Origin: Aquincola sp. | GTDB lineage: Bacteria > Pseudomonadota > Gammaproteobacteria > Burkholderiales > Burkholderiaceae_C | Direction of reading: 5' to 3' | Assembly: GCA_022841885.1 (NCBI GenBank) | Contig: JALHQP010000009.1 | Coordinates: 1 to 63,347 of the forward strand | Length of the DNA: 63,347 nt | In this document: positions 24,924 to 35,269 of the stretch, one piece after another | Layout: each line of letters begins with the position of its first letter | Position numbering within the stretch: the stretch's first letter is position 1 | Made by a program: the position numbers and the translations under genes | The notes under the pieces: generated by a model | Told to the model about the DNA's origin: nothing | The model's input: only the letters and a program-made list of their open reading frames with translations | Databases searched by the model: none

Positions 24924-26262
24924 AGCGACGGTCAAAAACCGCGATCGACTCCACGTGTGCCGTGTGCGGGAACATGTTGACGGCGCCCGCGGCCGTGCAG
25001 CGATAGCCCGCCTGGTGCACCAGCAGGCCGGCGTCGCGCGCCAGCGTCGACGGGTTGCAACTGACGTAGACGATGCGCGCCGGCGGCGTCCAGCCGCTGC
25101 CTGACTGCACCAGTTCGGCCGCCGCCTTGGCCAGCGCAAAGGCCCCTTCGCGCGGTGGATCGACCAGCCACTTGTCGGTCTGGCCGTCGGCAGCGAGCGC
25201 GTCGGGCGTCAGTTCGAACAGATCGCGCGTCGCGAACGTTGCCGACAGCCCGTTGTAGCGTGCGTTCTCCTGTGCGCGCTGCACCAGCGTCTCGCTGCCT
25301 TCGATGCCCAGCACCTCGCGCGCGCGCGTCGCCAGCGGCAGCGTGAAGTTGCCCAGGCCGCAGAACCAGTCGATCACCCGTTCGTGCCGCTGTACGTCCA
25401 GCAGGTTCACCGCACGCTGCACCAGCACGCGGTTGATCTGCGGGTTGACCTGGGTGAAGTCGGTCGGCTTGAAAGGCATTTCGACGCCGTACTCGGGCAA
25501 CGCATAGGCAAGCCGTGGCCCAGCTTCGTCAAGCAGGCACACGCTGTCCGGCCCCTTCGGCTGCAGCCACCACTGCACGCCATGCGTTGCGCCGAAGGCG
25601 CGCAGCCGCGCCAGGTCGGCTGCGCTGAGGGGTTCGAGATGGCGCAGCACCAGCGCCAGCACCGTATCGCCCATCGCCAGCTCGATCTGCGGCAGCGTCT
25701 CGCGCGCCTCCATCGCCATCACGAGCTCGCGCAGCGGCAGCAGCAGCGCGCTGACCTGCGGCGGCAGCACATGGCACTCGCGCATGTCGGCGATGTAGCG
25801 CGACTTGCGCTCGTGGAAGCCCACCAGCACCGTGCCCTTCTTGGCCACGAATCGCACCGACAGTCGCGCGCGATAACGGTAGCCCCAGGCCGGCCCTTCG
25901 ATCGGTCGCAGCACCCGTTGCGGCTTCACCTTGCCCAGGTGCCACAGGTTGTCTTCCAGCGTGCGCTGCTTGACCGCGACCTGGGCCGTCGGATGCAGGT
26001 GCTGCATCTTGCAGCCGCCGCAGGCGCCGGCGTGCAGGCCGAAGTGCGGGCAGGCCGGGCGCACGCGCTGGGCGCTCTCGCGCGCCATCGCCGTCAGGCT
26101 GGCCTGCTCCCAGTTGTTCTTGCGCCGGTGCACCTGCACCTGCACGCGTTCGCCCGGCAAGGCGCCTTCGATGAAGACCACCTTGCCCTCGGCGTTGTGC
26201 GCCACGCCCTGCGCCTCGAGGTCGAGCGATTCGACCTCCAGCCATTCGTCCTTTGCGGTCAT
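24922..26262 (-). CDS. rlmD: 23S rRNA (uracil(1939)-C(5))-methyltransferase RlmD
   Basis: A 446-residue SAM-dependent enzyme that makes m5U1939 in 23S rRNA. An N-terminal TRAM domain (residues about 6-60) is followed by the iron-sulfur cluster region with [17 protein letters not shown] (Cys-x-x-x-x-x-x-x-Cys-x-x-Cys type) and a fourth Cys in RECHVLP. The methylase has SAM motif [16 protein letters not shown], the DPPREGA loop and the catalytic Cys in [12 protein letters not shown]. Start ATG 26262. It is followed after 26 bases upstream by the exonuclease gene on the same strand, probably one transcript. Confidence 0.95.
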   Translation of the reverse strand: MTAKDEWLEVESLDLEAQGVAHNAEGKVVFIEGALPGERVQVQVHRRKNNWEQASLTAMARESAQRVRPACPHFGLHAGACGGCKMQHLHPTAQVAVKQRTLEDNLWHLGKVKPQRVLRPIEGPAWGYRYRARLSVRFVAKKGTVLVGFHERKSRYIADMRECHVLPPQVSALLLPLRELVMAMEARETLPQIELAMGDTVLALVLRHLEPLSAADLARLRAFGATHGVQWWLQPKGPDSVCLLDEAGPRLAYALPEYGVEMPFKPTDFTQVNPQINRVLVQRAVNLLDVQRHERVIDWFCGLGNFTLPLATRAREVLGIEGSETLVQRAQENARYNGLSATFATRDLFELTPDALAADGQTDKWLVDPPREGAFALAKAAAELVQSGSGWTPPARIVYVSCNPSTLARDAGLLVHQAGYRCTAAGAVNMFPHTAHVESIAVFDRR

Positions 26263-26288
26263 GGGTCCGGATTATCCGGACCCCGCTT

Positions 26289-27068
26289 TCAGCCCCAGGC
26301 CGCGAGGTACTCGGGCCAGGGCGCTTCGCCCGAACCGGTCAAGGTCTCGCGCACGAGCGCGATCTCGCGTTCGTGCTCGGCCTCGGTGAAGCCGCCGCGC
26401 ATCTTCTGGAAGCGGCAGTACAGCAGGTAGGTGTTCATCACGTCCGTCTCGCAGTAGCGGCGGATGTCCTCGAGCTTGCCGTTCAGGTAGGCCGGATAGA
26501 CCTGCGAGCCGTCCATGCCCAGCTTGCCCGGCAGCCCGCATAACTTGGCCATCGCGTCCAGCGGCGCGTTGGCGCGGGGCTGGTACAGCGCCAGCAGGTC
26601 CATCAGGTCGAGGTGGCGCGTGTGGTAGCGCGAGATGTAGTTGTTCCACTTGTACTCGCGGTCGTCCTCGCCGAGATCCCAGTACTTGTCGGCGACGATG
26701 CCGTGGCGCAGGCCGCGGTAGTGCAGCACCGGCAGGTCGAAGCCGCCGCCGTTCCAGCTCACGAGCTGCGGCTGGTGCTTCTCGATCTTTTCGAAGAAGG
26801 TCTGGATCACGGCACCTTCTTCGTTGCCGCTGCGGTCGACGAAGGATTGCACCGTCACGCCCTTGGCGTTGCGGAACACGCAGGAGATGACCAGCACGCG
26901 CTGCAGGTACAGCGGCAGCATGTCGCTCTTGCCGCCCTCCTTGCGCTCGGCCTGCTCGGCCGCGAACACCTCGGCGTCCGACAGCGTGGCCTCTGCGCCG
27001 CGCAGGGCGCGCAGCCCTGCGATGTCCGGAATCGTCTCGATGTCGAAGACGAGGACCGACGCCGCCAT
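26289..27068 (-). CDS. predicted 3'-5' exonuclease, PolB-like DEDDy family
   Basis: A 259-residue protein of the PolB-like predicted 3'-5' exonuclease group. The three exonuclease motifs are visible: FDIETIPD near residue 9 (DxE), VSWNGGGFDLPVL near 103 (the second Asp), and YCETDVMNTYLLY near 208 with Tyr/Asp spacing of the DEDDy type. Such stand-alone proofreading-like nucleases are thought to act on DNA or RNA ends, but no substrate is established for this group. It lies 11 bases after rpoS and ahead of rlmD, so it may be expressed in stationary phase with rpoS. Confidence 0.85.
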   Translation of the reverse strand: MAASVLVFDIETIPDIAGLRALRGAEATLSDAEVFAAEQAERKEGGKSDMLPLYLQRVLVISCVFRNAKGVTVQSFVDRSGNEEGAVIQTFFEKIEKHQPQLVSWNGGGFDLPVLHYRGLRHGIVADKYWDLGEDDREYKWNNYISRYHTRHLDLMDLLALYQPRANAPLDAMAKLCGLPGKLGMDGSQVYPAYLNGKLEDIRRYCETDVMNTYLLYCRFQKMRGGFTEAEHEREIALVRETLTGSGEAPWPEYLAAWG

Positions 27069-27079
27069 GCGCGTGGGCG

Positions 27080-28075
27080 TCAGAACACGCTGTCGCGGTC
27101 GATGCCGCGGCGCGCCATGTGGCGCTTGAGCTTCAGCAGCGCCTCCTGCTGGATCTGGCGCACGCGCTCGCGCGTCAGCCCCAGGCGCTCGGCCAGAGCT
27201 TCGAGCGTCTCGGGCTCGCTGTTGTGCAGGCCGAAGCGGCCGGTCAGCACCTCGCGCTCGCGCCGGCTCAGCTCGAGCAGTTCACCCTCGAGCAGCGACC
27301 CGAGCTCGTGGTGCAGCAGGCGACCCTCGGGGTCGTCGTTGCCGTCGTCGGCCACGCCGTCGAGCAGCGACTCGCCAGCGTCGCCGTCGCGCGCGGTGGC
27401 ATCGCGTGGCGCGTCCAGCGACGCCGGCTGCTCGGCGTAGCGCAGCAGGTCGGCCACCTCCTGCACCGGACGCCCCAGCTTTTCGGCGATGCGCTCCACG
27501 CGCACCGGTCGGTCGTCGGCCTCGGCGGCCAGCGCACGCTGGCCCTCGAGCGCGCGGCGCGCGCGCAGCACCTGGTTGAGCTCGCGCACCACATGCACCG
27601 GCAGCCGCACCAGACGCGCCTGATGCATGATCGCGCGCTCGATCGACTGGCGGATCCACCACGACGCATAGGTCGAGAAGCGAAAGCCCCGTTCGGGCTC
27701 GAACTTGGCCGTGGCATGCATCAGGCCGAGGTTGCCCTCCTCGATCAGGTCGGTCAGCGGCAGACCGCGGCCGAGGTAGTTCTTCGCGATGCTGACCACC
27801 AGGCGCAGGTTGCGCTCGATCATCGCCTGGCGGGCCTCGAAGTCGCCCGCGCGCGCGCGCACCGCAGTCGCGTACTCCTCTTGCGGGCTGAACAGCGGCG
27901 CGCGACGGATCTCGCGCAGATAGGTTTGCAGCGTGTCGGCCGCGTCGCCTTCGTCGGCGCTCCAGTCGACGGCAGCCACTTCGACCGGCACGAGTGCGGC
28001 GCCTTCGATGCCGCCCAGACCCAGCACCGCAGCCGATGCGCCGGCGTCGCTGGGGTCGTGCGGCAGCACGCTCAT
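27080..28075 (-). CDS. rpoS: RNA polymerase sigma factor RpoS
   Basis: A 331-residue sigma-70 family protein, the general stress and stationary-phase sigma. Region 1.2/2 runs from [16 protein letters not shown] through [13 protein letters not shown] and [17 protein letters not shown] (2.3-2.4, melting and -10 binding). Region 4.2 near the C terminus carries [15 protein letters not shown] (-35 helix). The 48-residue N-terminal region is variable. Identity as RpoS rather than RpoD rests on size and on the classic surE-pcm-nlpD-rpoS order. Transcription may come from promoters within nlpD, as in other proteobacteria. Confidence 0.95.
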   Translation of the reverse strand: MSVLPHDPSDAGASAAVLGLGGIEGAALVPVEVAAVDWSADEGDAADTLQTYLREIRRAPLFSPQEEYATAVRARAGDFEARQAMIERNLRLVVSIAKNYLGRGLPLTDLIEEGNLGLMHATAKFEPERGFRFSTYASWWIRQSIERAIMHQARLVRLPVHVVRELNQVLRARRALEGQRALAAEADDRPVRVERIAEKLGRPVQEVADLLRYAEQPASLDAPRDATARDGDAGESLLDGVADDGNDDPEGRLLHHELGSLLEGELLELSRREREVLTGRFGLHNSEPETLEALAERLGLTRERVRQIQQEALLKLKRHMARRGIDRDSVF

Positions 28076-28085
28076 GGCAGGCTCG

Positions 28086-28985
28086 CTAGCGCGGTGGCAA
28101 AAGTCGTCCGGGGTCGACCGGCTTGCCGAGGCGGCGGATCTCGAAGTGCAGTTGCACGCGCTCGGCGTCGCTCGATCCCATCTCGGCGATCTTCTGGCCC
28201 TTGCGCACCACCTGGTCTTCCTTGACCAGCAATGTTTGATTGTGCGCGTAGGCGGTCAGGTAGCTGTTGTTGTGCTTGACGATCACCATGTTGCCGTAGC
28301 CGCGCAGGCCGGAGCCGGCGTAGATCACGCGGCCGTCGGCGGCGGCCAGCACTGCGTCGCCGGCCTTGCCGCCGAACACAAGGCCTTTGGTGCGCACCTC
28401 ATCGAAGGCCGCGACCACGTTGCCGCCGGCAGGCCAGCCCCAGGCAATGTCGTCGTCAGCCTCGCGCGGCGTGGCGGCCCCCGGGGCAGGTGCCGGCGGG
28501 GCGACCACCGGCGCCGATGCAGCCCCTGGTGGGGTCCGGGGGGCATCGAGCGGTCGCGCTTCCACCTTGGCGGCCACGCCGGGCACGGCGCGCGGCGCCG
28601 CCGCCGACGCATCGACGCCGGGCGGCAGCACCCGCAGCACTTGGCCCACCTCGAGCGAACTCGGATTCTCGATACCGTTCCAGCGCCCGATGTCGCGCCA
28701 GTTCTGCCCCGTTTCGAGGCCGATGCGCATCAGCGTGTCACCGGGCTTTACCGCGTAGTAGCCGGGCTTGCCGAGGTTCTCGCTGCCCGGCGGCAGCTTG
28801 ACCGCTTCCACGGCGGCGACGCCTGGCGCTGTCGTGGTCGCGCCGGCCACGGCGGGACGGCCGGGCGCGCGGTCCTCGACCGGCGCGCGGTGCGTCGGCG
28901 ACGCGCAGCCAACCAGCACGGTCAGCAGCGCGGCGGCCGCGGTCAGTCGCAGAGTGGCCATCGTCGAAAAGGGAGCGCAAGTCAT
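28086..28985 (-). CDS. nlpD: LysM/M23 lipoprotein NlpD
   Basis: A 299-residue outer-membrane lipoprotein that activates cell-separation amidases. Signal peptide with lipobox LVGC places the acylated Cys at residue 27. A LysM peptidoglycan-binding domain follows ([20 protein letters not shown]), then a Pro/Ala-rich linker, then a C-terminal M23 domain (about 190-299). The M23 domain appears to lack the HxH catalytic pair in its final strand ([11 protein letters not shown] keeps only one His), as in amidase activators. ATG 28985 overlaps the pcm stop by 4 bases, which supports this start over ATG 28961. Confidence 0.93.
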   Translation of the reverse strand: MTCAPFSTMATLRLTAAAALLTVLVGCASPTHRAPVEDRAPGRPAVAGATTTAPGVAAVEAVKLPPGSENLGKPGYYAVKPGDTLMRIGLETGQNWRDIGRWNGIENPSSLEVGQVLRVLPPGVDASAAAPRAVPGVAAKVEARPLDAPRTPPGAASAPVVAPPAPAPGAATPREADDDIAWGWPAGGNVVAAFDEVRTKGLVFGGKAGDAVLAAADGRVIYAGSGLRGYGNMVIVKHNNSYLTAYAHNQTLLVKEDQVVRKGQKIAEMGSSDAERVQLHFEIRRLGKPVDPGRLLPPR

Positions 28986-29737
28986 GCTGTGCCTGATCTT
29001 AACGGCACGAAGCGCACGCCTTCGTGAACGCGCCGTGACCAGCCGTTCTCGTCGCGGTCCACGCTCACCAGCACTTGAGCGGCTCCTGCGCCGGTATGCA
29101 TCGGCGCAACGAGGCGCCCCCCCACCGCCAGCTGATCGAGCCAAGCCTGCGGCAGGTCCTCGCCGCCGGCGGCACTGACGATGGCATCGTACGGCGCATT
29201 GGGCGCATGGCCGAGCTTGCCGTCGCCGTACACCAGCCGCAGGTTGTGCTGGCGCAGCGCCGCGAGGTTGTCGCGCGCCTTGTCGTGCAAAGGTCGCAGG
29301 CGCTCGATCGAGATCACCTGCGTGGCCAGGCACGACAGCAGCGCGGCCTGGTAGCCGCAGCCGGTGCCGATCTCGAGCACGCGGCCGAGCCGCTGCGCAC
29401 CGGGCCGGCGCTCGAACAGCAGCGCCAGCATGCGCGCCACGACCGAGGGCTTGGAAATGGTCTGCCCGTGACCGATCGGCAGGCTGGTGTCCTCGTAGGC
29501 CTGCGCGGCAAGCCCCGGGTCGACGAAACCATGCCGAGGCACCTGCGACAGCGCCTGCAGCACCGGCTCGCAGTGGATGCCTTCGGCGCGAATGCGCTCG
29601 ACCATGCGCACGCGCACCGCATGCGAATCGAGGCCCAGGCCGGCCGTCGCGGCGGGCGCGGCAGCGGCCGGCACCCGCGCGCCGATGCGATCGAGCGGCA
29701 GCGGGAACCGCGGCTTGCGTGGCCGCTCGTCCATCAC
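28982..29737 (-). CDS. pcm: protein-L-isoaspartate O-methyltransferase
   Basis: A 251-residue SAM enzyme that repairs isoaspartyl damage in ageing proteins. The SAM motif [15 protein letters not shown] (near residue 120), the family signature [12 protein letters not shown], and the DAIVSAAGG strand are visible. It is longer than E. coli Pcm (208) because of about 40 extra N-terminal residues (Ala/Pro-rich), which is common in Burkholderiales. It overlaps surE and nlpD by 4 bases on each side, so the stress-survival operon is tightly coupled. Confidence 0.95.
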   Translation of the reverse strand: MMDERPRKPRFPLPLDRIGARVPAAAAPAATAGLGLDSHAVRVRMVERIRAEGIHCEPVLQALSQVPRHGFVDPGLAAQAYEDTSLPIGHGQTISKPSVVARMLALLFERRPGAQRLGRVLEIGTGCGYQAALLSCLATQVISIERLRPLHDKARDNLAALRQHNLRLVYGDGKLGHAPNAPYDAIVSAAGGEDLPQAWLDQLAVGGRLVAPMHTGAGAAQVLVSVDRDENGWSRRVHEGVRFVPLRSGTA

Positions 29738-30486
29738 CGTGGCGCGGGGAACAGGCTGCCCCAGCTGCCGAGCGCGTCGTGATCGGTCAGGTCCACCTGC
29801 AGCGGTGTGATCGACACCACGTCGTTGGCGGCAGCATGGAAGTCGGTGCCCTCGCCGGCTTCGCGCACGTCGCCGGCCGGGCCGATCCAGTAGATCGTGT
29901 CGCCACGCGGGCTCTGCTGCTTGATGACCGGCTCGCTCGCATGGCGCCGGCCGAGGCGGGTCACGCGCCGCGGCAGCGCCAGTGCGTCGGCCCGGTTGGG
30001 CACGTTCACGTTGAGCAGGAAAGGCTTCGACAGCGGCCGCGCGGCCAGCACCGACTCGACCACCGAACGTGCGACCGCGGCCGCGGCGTCGAGGTGGCCC
30101 CAGCCCTTGTCGACCTGCGAGAACGCGATCGCGGGGATGCCGAACAGGAAACCCTCCATCGCGGCGGCCACGGTGCCCGAGTACAGCGTGTCGTCACCCA
30201 TGTTGGCGCCGTTGTTGATGCCCGAGAGCACCAGGTCGGGACGTTGCGGCAGCAGACCGGTCAGCGCGACGTGCACGCAGTCCGACGGCGTGCCGTTGAC
30301 GTACAGAAAGCCGTTCGTGCCGCGGTACACCGACAGCGGCCGGTGCAGCGACAACGCGTTGGAGGTACCGCTTGAGTTCTGCTCCGGCGCGATCACGTCG
30401 ATCTCGCCCAGTCCCTGCATGGCCTGCACCAGGGCCGCGAGGCCGGGTGCGAGATAACCATCGTCGTTGGCGATCAGAATACGCAT
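29734..30486 (-). CDS. surE: 5'-nucleotidase SurE
   Basis: A 250-residue metal-dependent nucleoside monophosphatase. The metal site is in [16 protein letters not shown] (Asp8-Asp9), with Ser in [10 protein letters not shown] and Asn in [13 protein letters not shown]. Length matches the family. ATG 30486 starts the conserved peptide. First gene of surE-pcm-nlpD-rpoS, divergent from the quinone oxidoreductase gene with 46 bases between start codons. Confidence 0.97.
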   Translation of the reverse strand: MRILIANDDGYLAPGLAALVQAMQGLGEIDVIAPEQNSSGTSNALSLHRPLSVYRGTNGFLYVNGTPSDCVHVALTGLLPQRPDLVLSGINNGANMGDDTLYSGTVAAAMEGFLFGIPAIAFSQVDKGWGHLDAAAAVARSVVESVLAARPLSKPFLLNVNVPNRADALALPRRVTRLGRRHASEPVIKQQSPRGDTIYWIGPAGDVREAGEGTDFHAAANDVVSITPLQVDLTDHDALGSWGSLFPAPR

Positions 30487-30532
30487 GCGGACCATTGTAG
30501 GGACGACGCATTCAACACAAGAGGAGATGGCG

Positions 30533-31501
30533 ATGCAGGCGTGGCTGTGCGAGAACCCGGTCGGTGTCGAGGCCCTGCGTTGGACCGAACTGCCGACGCC
30601 CGAGCCTGCGCCCGGGCAGGTACGCGTCGCGGTGCACGCGGCGAGCCTGAACTTCCCCGACCTGCTGACGGTGCAGGCCAAGTACCAGGTCAAGCCGCCG
30701 CTGCCCTTCGTGCCCGGCAGCGAGTTCGCCGGCGTGGTCGAGGCCGTCGGTGACGGCGTCAAGCATCTCAAACCCGGCCAGCCCGTGGCCTCGCTGGGCG
30801 TGACGGGCGGCTTCGCGACGCACGCCTGCGTCGACGCGCGTCAGGTGCTGCCGGTGCCGCCCGGCTTCGACCTCGGCGATGCGGCGGCCTTCGCGTTCAC
30901 CTACGGCACCTCGCACCACGCACTGATCGACCGCGCGCAGCTCAAGGCCGGCGAGACCGTGCTCGTGCTCGGTGCCGCCGGCGGCGTGGGCAGCGCGGCG
31001 GTGCAGATCGCCAAAGCCGCCGGTGCGCGCGTGATCGCCGCCGCGTCGAGCGCCGACAAGCTCGAGTTCTGCCGCCGCCTCGGTGCCGATACGCTGATCG
31101 ACACCTCGCGCGAGAACCTGCGCGACGCGCTCAGGGCCGCCGGTGCGGCTCCCGACGTGGTCTACGACCCGGTGGGCGGCGAATTGGCCGAGCCCGCGTT
31201 CCGTTCGATCGGCTGGCGCGGGCGTTACCTGGTGGTGGGCTTCGCCGCCGGCCCGATCCCGGCCCTGCCGTGGAACCTGGCGTTGCTCAAGGGTGCGTCG
31301 ATTGTCGGTGTGTTCTGGGGCGACTTCGTGCGCCGCGAGCCGGAGGCCTTCCAGCAGGGCATGGCCGAGCTGATCGGCTGGTATGCCAAGGGACTGGTCA
31401 AGCCTGCGATCGATGCGCGCCTGCCGATGGCCCAGTTGCCCGAGGCCTATGCGCGCATGGCCTCGCGTCGAGTGATGGGCAAGCTGCTGCTGGTGAACTA
31501 A
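30533..31501 (+). CDS. NADPH:quinone oxidoreductase family protein
   Basis: A 322-residue medium-chain dehydrogenase/reductase without the structural zinc Cys cluster, as in zeta-crystallin-like quinone reductases. The N-terminal GroES-like domain carries [18 protein letters not shown], and the Rossmann fold has [20 protein letters not shown] near residues 142-161. ATG 30533 is chosen because GAGGAG ends 6 bases upstream; an in-frame ATG at 30527 directly abuts that site. Substrate unknown. Likely monocistronic or first of a unit with the response regulator 25 bases downstream. Confidence 0.9.
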   Translation: MQAWLCENPVGVEALRWTELPTPEPAPGQVRVAVHAASLNFPDLLTVQAKYQVKPPLPFVPGSEFAGVVEAVGDGVKHLKPGQPVASLGVTGGFATHACVDARQVLPVPPGFDLGDAAAFAFTYGTSHHALIDRAQLKAGETVLVLGAAGGVGSAAVQIAKAAGARVIAAASSADKLEFCRRLGADTLIDTSRENLRDALRAAGAAPDVVYDPVGGELAEPAFRSIGWRGRYLVVGFAAGPIPALPWNLALLKGASIVGVFWGDFVRREPEAFQQGMAELIGWYAKGLVKPAIDARLPMAQLPEAYARMASRRVMGKLLLVN

Positions 31502-31526
31502 GATCGGCTGCCTCGGGAGCGACAAG

Positions 31527-32261
31527 ATGGCCGTCAAGGTTCTGATCCTCGAAGACAACCCGGTGGCGCGGGCTTTCCTGTGCCGCGTCGTGCGGGAGAG
31601 CTTCAGCGACGTCATCACGATCACCGAGGCCGGCGATCTCGAGGCCGCGCGACAGCAGATCTCCCTGGCCGGTGGTGCCAGCGGCATGCACGGCACCGAC
31701 CCCTTCAAGCTGATCCTGGTCGACCTCGAGTTGCCCGACGGCAACGGCATGGACCTGTTGTCCGAACTGGTGCACTACCCGGCCACCAAGATCGTCACCA
31801 CGCTGTACTCCGACGACGATCACCTGTTCCCGGCGCTGCAGCGCGGCGCTGATGGCTACCTGCTGAAGGAGGACCGCTTCGAGGTCCTGGTCGAGGAACT
31901 GCAGAAGATCGTGCGCGGCCAGCCTCCGCTGTCGCCGGCGATCGCGCGCCGCCTGCTGACCCACTTTCGCTCAGGCAGCGACGGCGATGCAGGCAGGGCC
32001 ACCGGCCTGTCGAGCGCCGGCTTCACGACCAGCAAGCCGGTGCCGTTGGTCGAAAAGCCGCTGGACCACGAACGCCTGACACCGCGTGAGAGCGAGGTGC
32101 TGACCTACCTCAGCAAGGGCTTCACGATCAAGGAGATCGCCAGCCTGATGGGCATCAAGTGGTTCACCGTCAACGACCACATCAAGTCCATCTACAAGAA
32201 GCTCAACGTCTCGAGCCGCGCCGAGGCGGCGGTGCTGGCGAGCAAGCAGGGCCTGGTCTGA
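31527..32261 (+). CDS. LuxR/NarL-type response regulator
   Basis: A 244-residue two-component regulator. The receiver has Glu9/Asp10 (LILEDN), phospho-acceptor Asp in LILVDLELPDG, Thr in IVTTLYSDD and Lys in GYLLKED. An interdomain linker of about 45 residues (Ser/Gly-rich) precedes the C-terminal LuxR helix-turn-helix LTPRESEVLTYLSKGFTIKEIA and VNDHIKSIYKKLNV. The partner kinase follows 36 bases downstream. The regulated genes are unknown; no candidate operator stands out nearby. Confidence 0.93.
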   Translation: MAVKVLILEDNPVARAFLCRVVRESFSDVITITEAGDLEAARQQISLAGGASGMHGTDPFKLILVDLELPDGNGMDLLSELVHYPATKIVTTLYSDDDHLFPALQRGADGYLLKEDRFEVLVEELQKIVRGQPPLSPAIARRLLTHFRSGSDGDAGRATGLSSAGFTTSKPVPLVEKPLDHERLTPRESEVLTYLSKGFTIKEIASLMGIKWFTVNDHIKSIYKKLNVSSRAEAAVLASKQGLV

Positions 32262-32297
32262 CGACCGGCCGGCGCTGACGGCGCGGCCGTCTACCGA

Positions 32298-34553
32298 ATG
32301 TCCGCCCTGCCCCCCGTGACCGGCCCGCGCCCGCCCCACGGCAGCGCGGGCGGCGACCCGGCATTCGAAGAGAGCACCTGGGAGCGCCGCACCCGGCGCC
32401 GGTCACCTTCGGCACGCTGGATCGGCTGGCGCCTGCGCGGCCTGGTGCTGGCCGCGCTGGTGGGCTGCATCGCGATGTTCCTGTTGCTGCGCACGCTGGC
32501 TGCCGTGCCGGCCCTCGACGCACAGCTGCGCGTCGACGACGCCGGTGCGCTGCACCTGGTGGGGCCGACACCCTCGCCGGCACTGCAGTCCTTGATCGGC
32601 GCCGACGGGCAGGTCCATCCGATCGACGCGCTGCTGGTGCAGCGCTCGGCGCGCTGGCTGGCGCTCGACGAAGACCGTGCCAGCCAGGCGCGCCAGCACG
32701 ACCTGCTGGCCGGGGCGCTGGCCAAGGGCACGGTGCGCCTTGTCGACACCGGGGGCCGCATGCACAGCGTCCAGGCCACGCCGCGTGGCGCGGCGGGCAT
32801 GGGTTGGCTGTATTGGCTGCTCTCCACCTTCGCCTTGCTGCTGTACCAGGTCACGATGGTGGTGCTGCTGGCGCGACCCGAGCCGCGCAATGCGCTGTTC
32901 GCCGTCATGGCCTTCGCCCAGGTGGGCAACCTGCTCTTCCTGGCCGCACTCTCGACGCCCGCGCTGGGCTGGCCTGCCGGCTTCATGCGCTGGGAGCAGG
33001 GCTTGCGCACGCTGTTCGACCTGGTCACCGCCGCAGCGCTGGTGCACGTGACCAACCTGCATCCGCGCCGTCTGCCCGGCGGCGGTCTGCGCTCCGTGCT
33101 GGCCTGGCTGGTCGTGGGCCTCATGCTGGCCGCCACGTGGACCGAGGTACTGGCCCATGGCTGGTGGTGGACCCAGGGCCTGGCGATCGGCGGGGCATTG
33201 GCGGCGATCGGGCAGCTGGCCTGGATGCAGCGCCGCGACCCGCATCCGGTCGCGCTGCAGCTGTTGCGCTTCTGCACCGTGGCGGTGGCCACGCTGGTGC
33301 TGCTGACCGCGACCGTGGCCGCGCTCGGGCCGGCCCTGTCAGCGCGCGGCCAGGCCGCGGCGATCGGCTCGACGGTGTGGGTGGTGTTCCTGGCCGCGAT
33401 GCTGTTGCTGCTGCCCTTCCTGTCGCGCACCCAGCAGCTGATGCGCGAGTTTTCGCTGGTGGCCGGCGTCAGCACCGTGGCCACCGCGCTCGACCTGCTG
33501 TTCGTCGCCGTGTTCTCGCTCGGCAACTTCGCATCGCTGACGCTGGCGCTGTTCATCTCGCTGGCGGTCTATGCCGGCGCGCGCCAGTGGCTGCTGGCGC
33601 AAGTGATGTCGCGCCAACGCCTGACCACCGAGCGCATGTTCGAGCACCTGTACCGCGTGGCGCGTGAGGTGCAAGTGCAGCCACGCAGTGTCGGCGAGCA
33701 CCTCGATCGCCTGCTGCGCGAGCTGTTCGAGCCCTTGAGCGTGCAGTTCGCCGCGCGCCGCACGCGGCGCTCGCGGGTCGTCAGCGACGGCGCCAACCTC
33801 GTCGTGCCGGTACCCCGGCTCGATGCCGCGGCGGGCAGCGCCGCCGAACCGCATGGCGCGCTGGTGCTCGGTTTTGCGGAGCGCGGCCGGCGCCTCTTCA
33901 CCGAAGACGACGCGCGCCTGGCGGACCGCATCGTCGAGCAGATTGCGCGCGCGGTGGCCTTCGACCAGGCCGTCGAACGCGGGCGCAGCGAGGAGCGCGT
34001 GCGCATCGCCCAGGACCTGCACGACGACATCGGCGCCCGCCTGCTGACCCTGATGTACCAGGCGCCGACGCCCGAGATGGAGGACTATCTGCGCCACACG
34101 CTGAAGGATCTGAAGACCCTGACGCGCGGGCTGGCGGCACCGAGCCACCCGCTGTCGCATGCGATCGCCGAGTGGAAGGCCGACATCGCCCAGCGTGCCG
34201 CCGCCGCCGACTGCGAACTCGGCTGGGCCTTCGCTTACGAGCGCGACTTCCAGTTGAGCGTGGTGCAGTGGTCGGCGCTGACGCGCGTGCTGCGCGAGTT
34301 GGTCAGCAATGCGCTGGCGCATGCCCACGCGACGCGCATCGATGTCGAGGCCAGCATCGGCGACGGGGCGTTGGTGCTGTCGGTCATCGACAACGGCAGC
34401 GGGCGCGCGCCGCAGACCTGGTCGCACGGCCTGGGCCTGGGTGGTGTACGCAAGCGCGTCAAGCAGCTCGGCGGCGAAGTGCTGTGGCGCGAGAACGGCG
34501 AGCGTGGCATCGTCTGCCGCGTCACCGTGCCTGGCTTCGGCCCGTCGCGCTGA
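32298..34553 (+). CDS. polytopic sensor histidine kinase, NarX/DesK-type (HisKA_3)
   Basis: A 751-residue kinase, partner of the preceding regulator. One N-terminal membrane segment (about 46-68), a roughly 110-residue outer domain, then seven to eight more segments (about 168-430), an arrangement like 7TM-type sensors. A degenerate GAF-like stretch precedes the HisKA_3 box ERVRIAQDLHDDIGARLLTL (phospho-acceptor His near residue 574). The ATPase domain shows LRELVSNALAHAHAT (N box), VIDNGSGR and HGLGLGGVRKRVKQLGG. The signal is unknown. No good ribosome binding site lies before ATG 32298, so the start may be further in. Confidence 0.88.
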   Translation: MSALPPVTGPRPPHGSAGGDPAFEESTWERRTRRRSPSARWIGWRLRGLVLAALVGCIAMFLLLRTLAAVPALDAQLRVDDAGALHLVGPTPSPALQSLIGADGQVHPIDALLVQRSARWLALDEDRASQARQHDLLAGALAKGTVRLVDTGGRMHSVQATPRGAAGMGWLYWLLSTFALLLYQVTMVVLLARPEPRNALFAVMAFAQVGNLLFLAALSTPALGWPAGFMRWEQGLRTLFDLVTAAALVHVTNLHPRRLPGGGLRSVLAWLVVGLMLAATWTEVLAHGWWWTQGLAIGGALAAIGQLAWMQRRDPHPVALQLLRFCTVAVATLVLLTATVAALGPALSARGQAAAIGSTVWVVFLAAMLLLLPFLSRTQQLMREFSLVAGVSTVATALDLLFVAVFSLGNFASLTLALFISLAVYAGARQWLLAQVMSRQRLTTERMFEHLYRVAREVQVQPRSVGEHLDRLLRELFEPLSVQFAARRTRRSRVVSDGANLVVPVPRLDAAAGSAAEPHGALVLGFAERGRRLFTEDDARLADRIVEQIARAVAFDQAVERGRSEERVRIAQDLHDDIGARLLTLMYQAPTPEMEDYLRHTLKDLKTLTRGLAAPSHPLSHAIAEWKADIAQRAAAADCELGWAFAYERDFQLSVVQWSALTRVLRELVSNALAHAHATRIDVEASIGDGALVLSVIDNGSGRAPQTWSHGLGLGGVRKRVKQLGGEVLWRENGERGIVCRVTVPGFGPSR

Positions 34554-34556
34554 GGC

Positions 34557-34979
34557 TCAGCGCGGCGCCGGCCGGAAGTGCAGGACCCGCGCCTCGTCCT
34601 CGCTCAGCAGGCATTCGTAGAGGCGTTCACCCTCGTAGGCACCGTAGGCATTGCGCGCATTGATGCGCAGGCCGTAGGTGCGCGCCGCGATCAGCTCCTG
34701 GTGCAGCTTCCAGGGCTTGGCGCCGAGGTACTGCACGCCGGCGATGCGCAGGCTCTCGGGGTCGGCAAAGGCAGTGCCGGAACGCGCATGGGCCTCGCAC
34801 AAGGCAGCGCCGCGTGCGGCGCTCATCGATGTGTCGCTGCGAGCGGCAGGCGACGCACCATCGACCCGCTTGCCGTCGTTGCAGGGCTGCTGCTGAAACA
34901 CGACGCGCCCGCCGACGTCGCAGCGGTAGGCCTGCGCGGCCGCTGCCAGCGGCAGCATCAGCGCCAGCCAGGCCAGCAC
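34557..34979 (-). CDS. small exported protein with DUF4124-like N terminus
   Basis: About 140 residues, converging with the histidine kinase. A hydrophobic leader (LAWLALMLPLAAAAQA) is followed by YRCDVGGRVVFQQQPC, the Tyr-x-Cys...Pro-Cys pattern of DUF4124, a common beta/gammaproteobacterial periplasmic domain of unknown role. A C-terminal part ends in YECLLSEDEARVLHF. The start is uncertain: I give GTG 34979, as no ATG precedes the leader and the small zinc-ribbon gene ends 22 bases upstream. Function unknown. Confidence 0.65.
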   Translation of the reverse strand: MLAWLALMLPLAAAAQAYRCDVGGRVVFQQQPCNDGKRVDGASPAARSDTSMSAARGAALCEAHARSGTAFADPESLRIAGVQYLGAKPWKLHQELIAARTYGLRINARNAYGAYEGERLYECLLSEDEARVLHFRPAPR

Positions 34980-35001
34980 CGAGCGCGCTGCGCCCAGTGC
35001 C

Positions 35002-35208
35002 TTACTCGAAGCTCTGGCAGTTGGGTGCGCAGACCATCTCGGTGCGGCCGAGCAGGCGCTTGGACCGCAACTGGGCCGCCTGGCGGTGCTTGCCGCACAG
35101 AAAGCAGGAACGCGTGGTGCCCGTGCCGACGAAGGGCGAGCCCGGTGCCTTGGCCCCGTAGCGCAGGCCATCCGCGGAGAGCTTGGTCGTGACGACTTTT
35201 GATGACAT
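35002..35208 (-). CDS. small putative zinc-ribbon protein
   Basis: A 68-residue basic protein with two Cys pairs, CFLCGKH near residue 35 and VCAPNC near residue 59, which could hold one zinc ion. I do not recognise it. It has ATG 35208 and is on the same strand as the DUF4124-like gene that follows 22 bases later. A role in nucleic-acid binding is possible from the charge and cysteines, but is only a guess. Confidence 0.65.
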   Translation of the reverse strand: MSSKVVTTKLSADGLRYGAKAPGSPFVGTGTTRSCFLCGKHRQAAQLRSKRLLGRTEMVCAPNCQSFE

Positions 35209-35269
35209 GGCTCGATTGTCGCAGCCAGCGATGCGGCGGCCAGGCCGACGCCGTTGGCTGTCATGTGAA

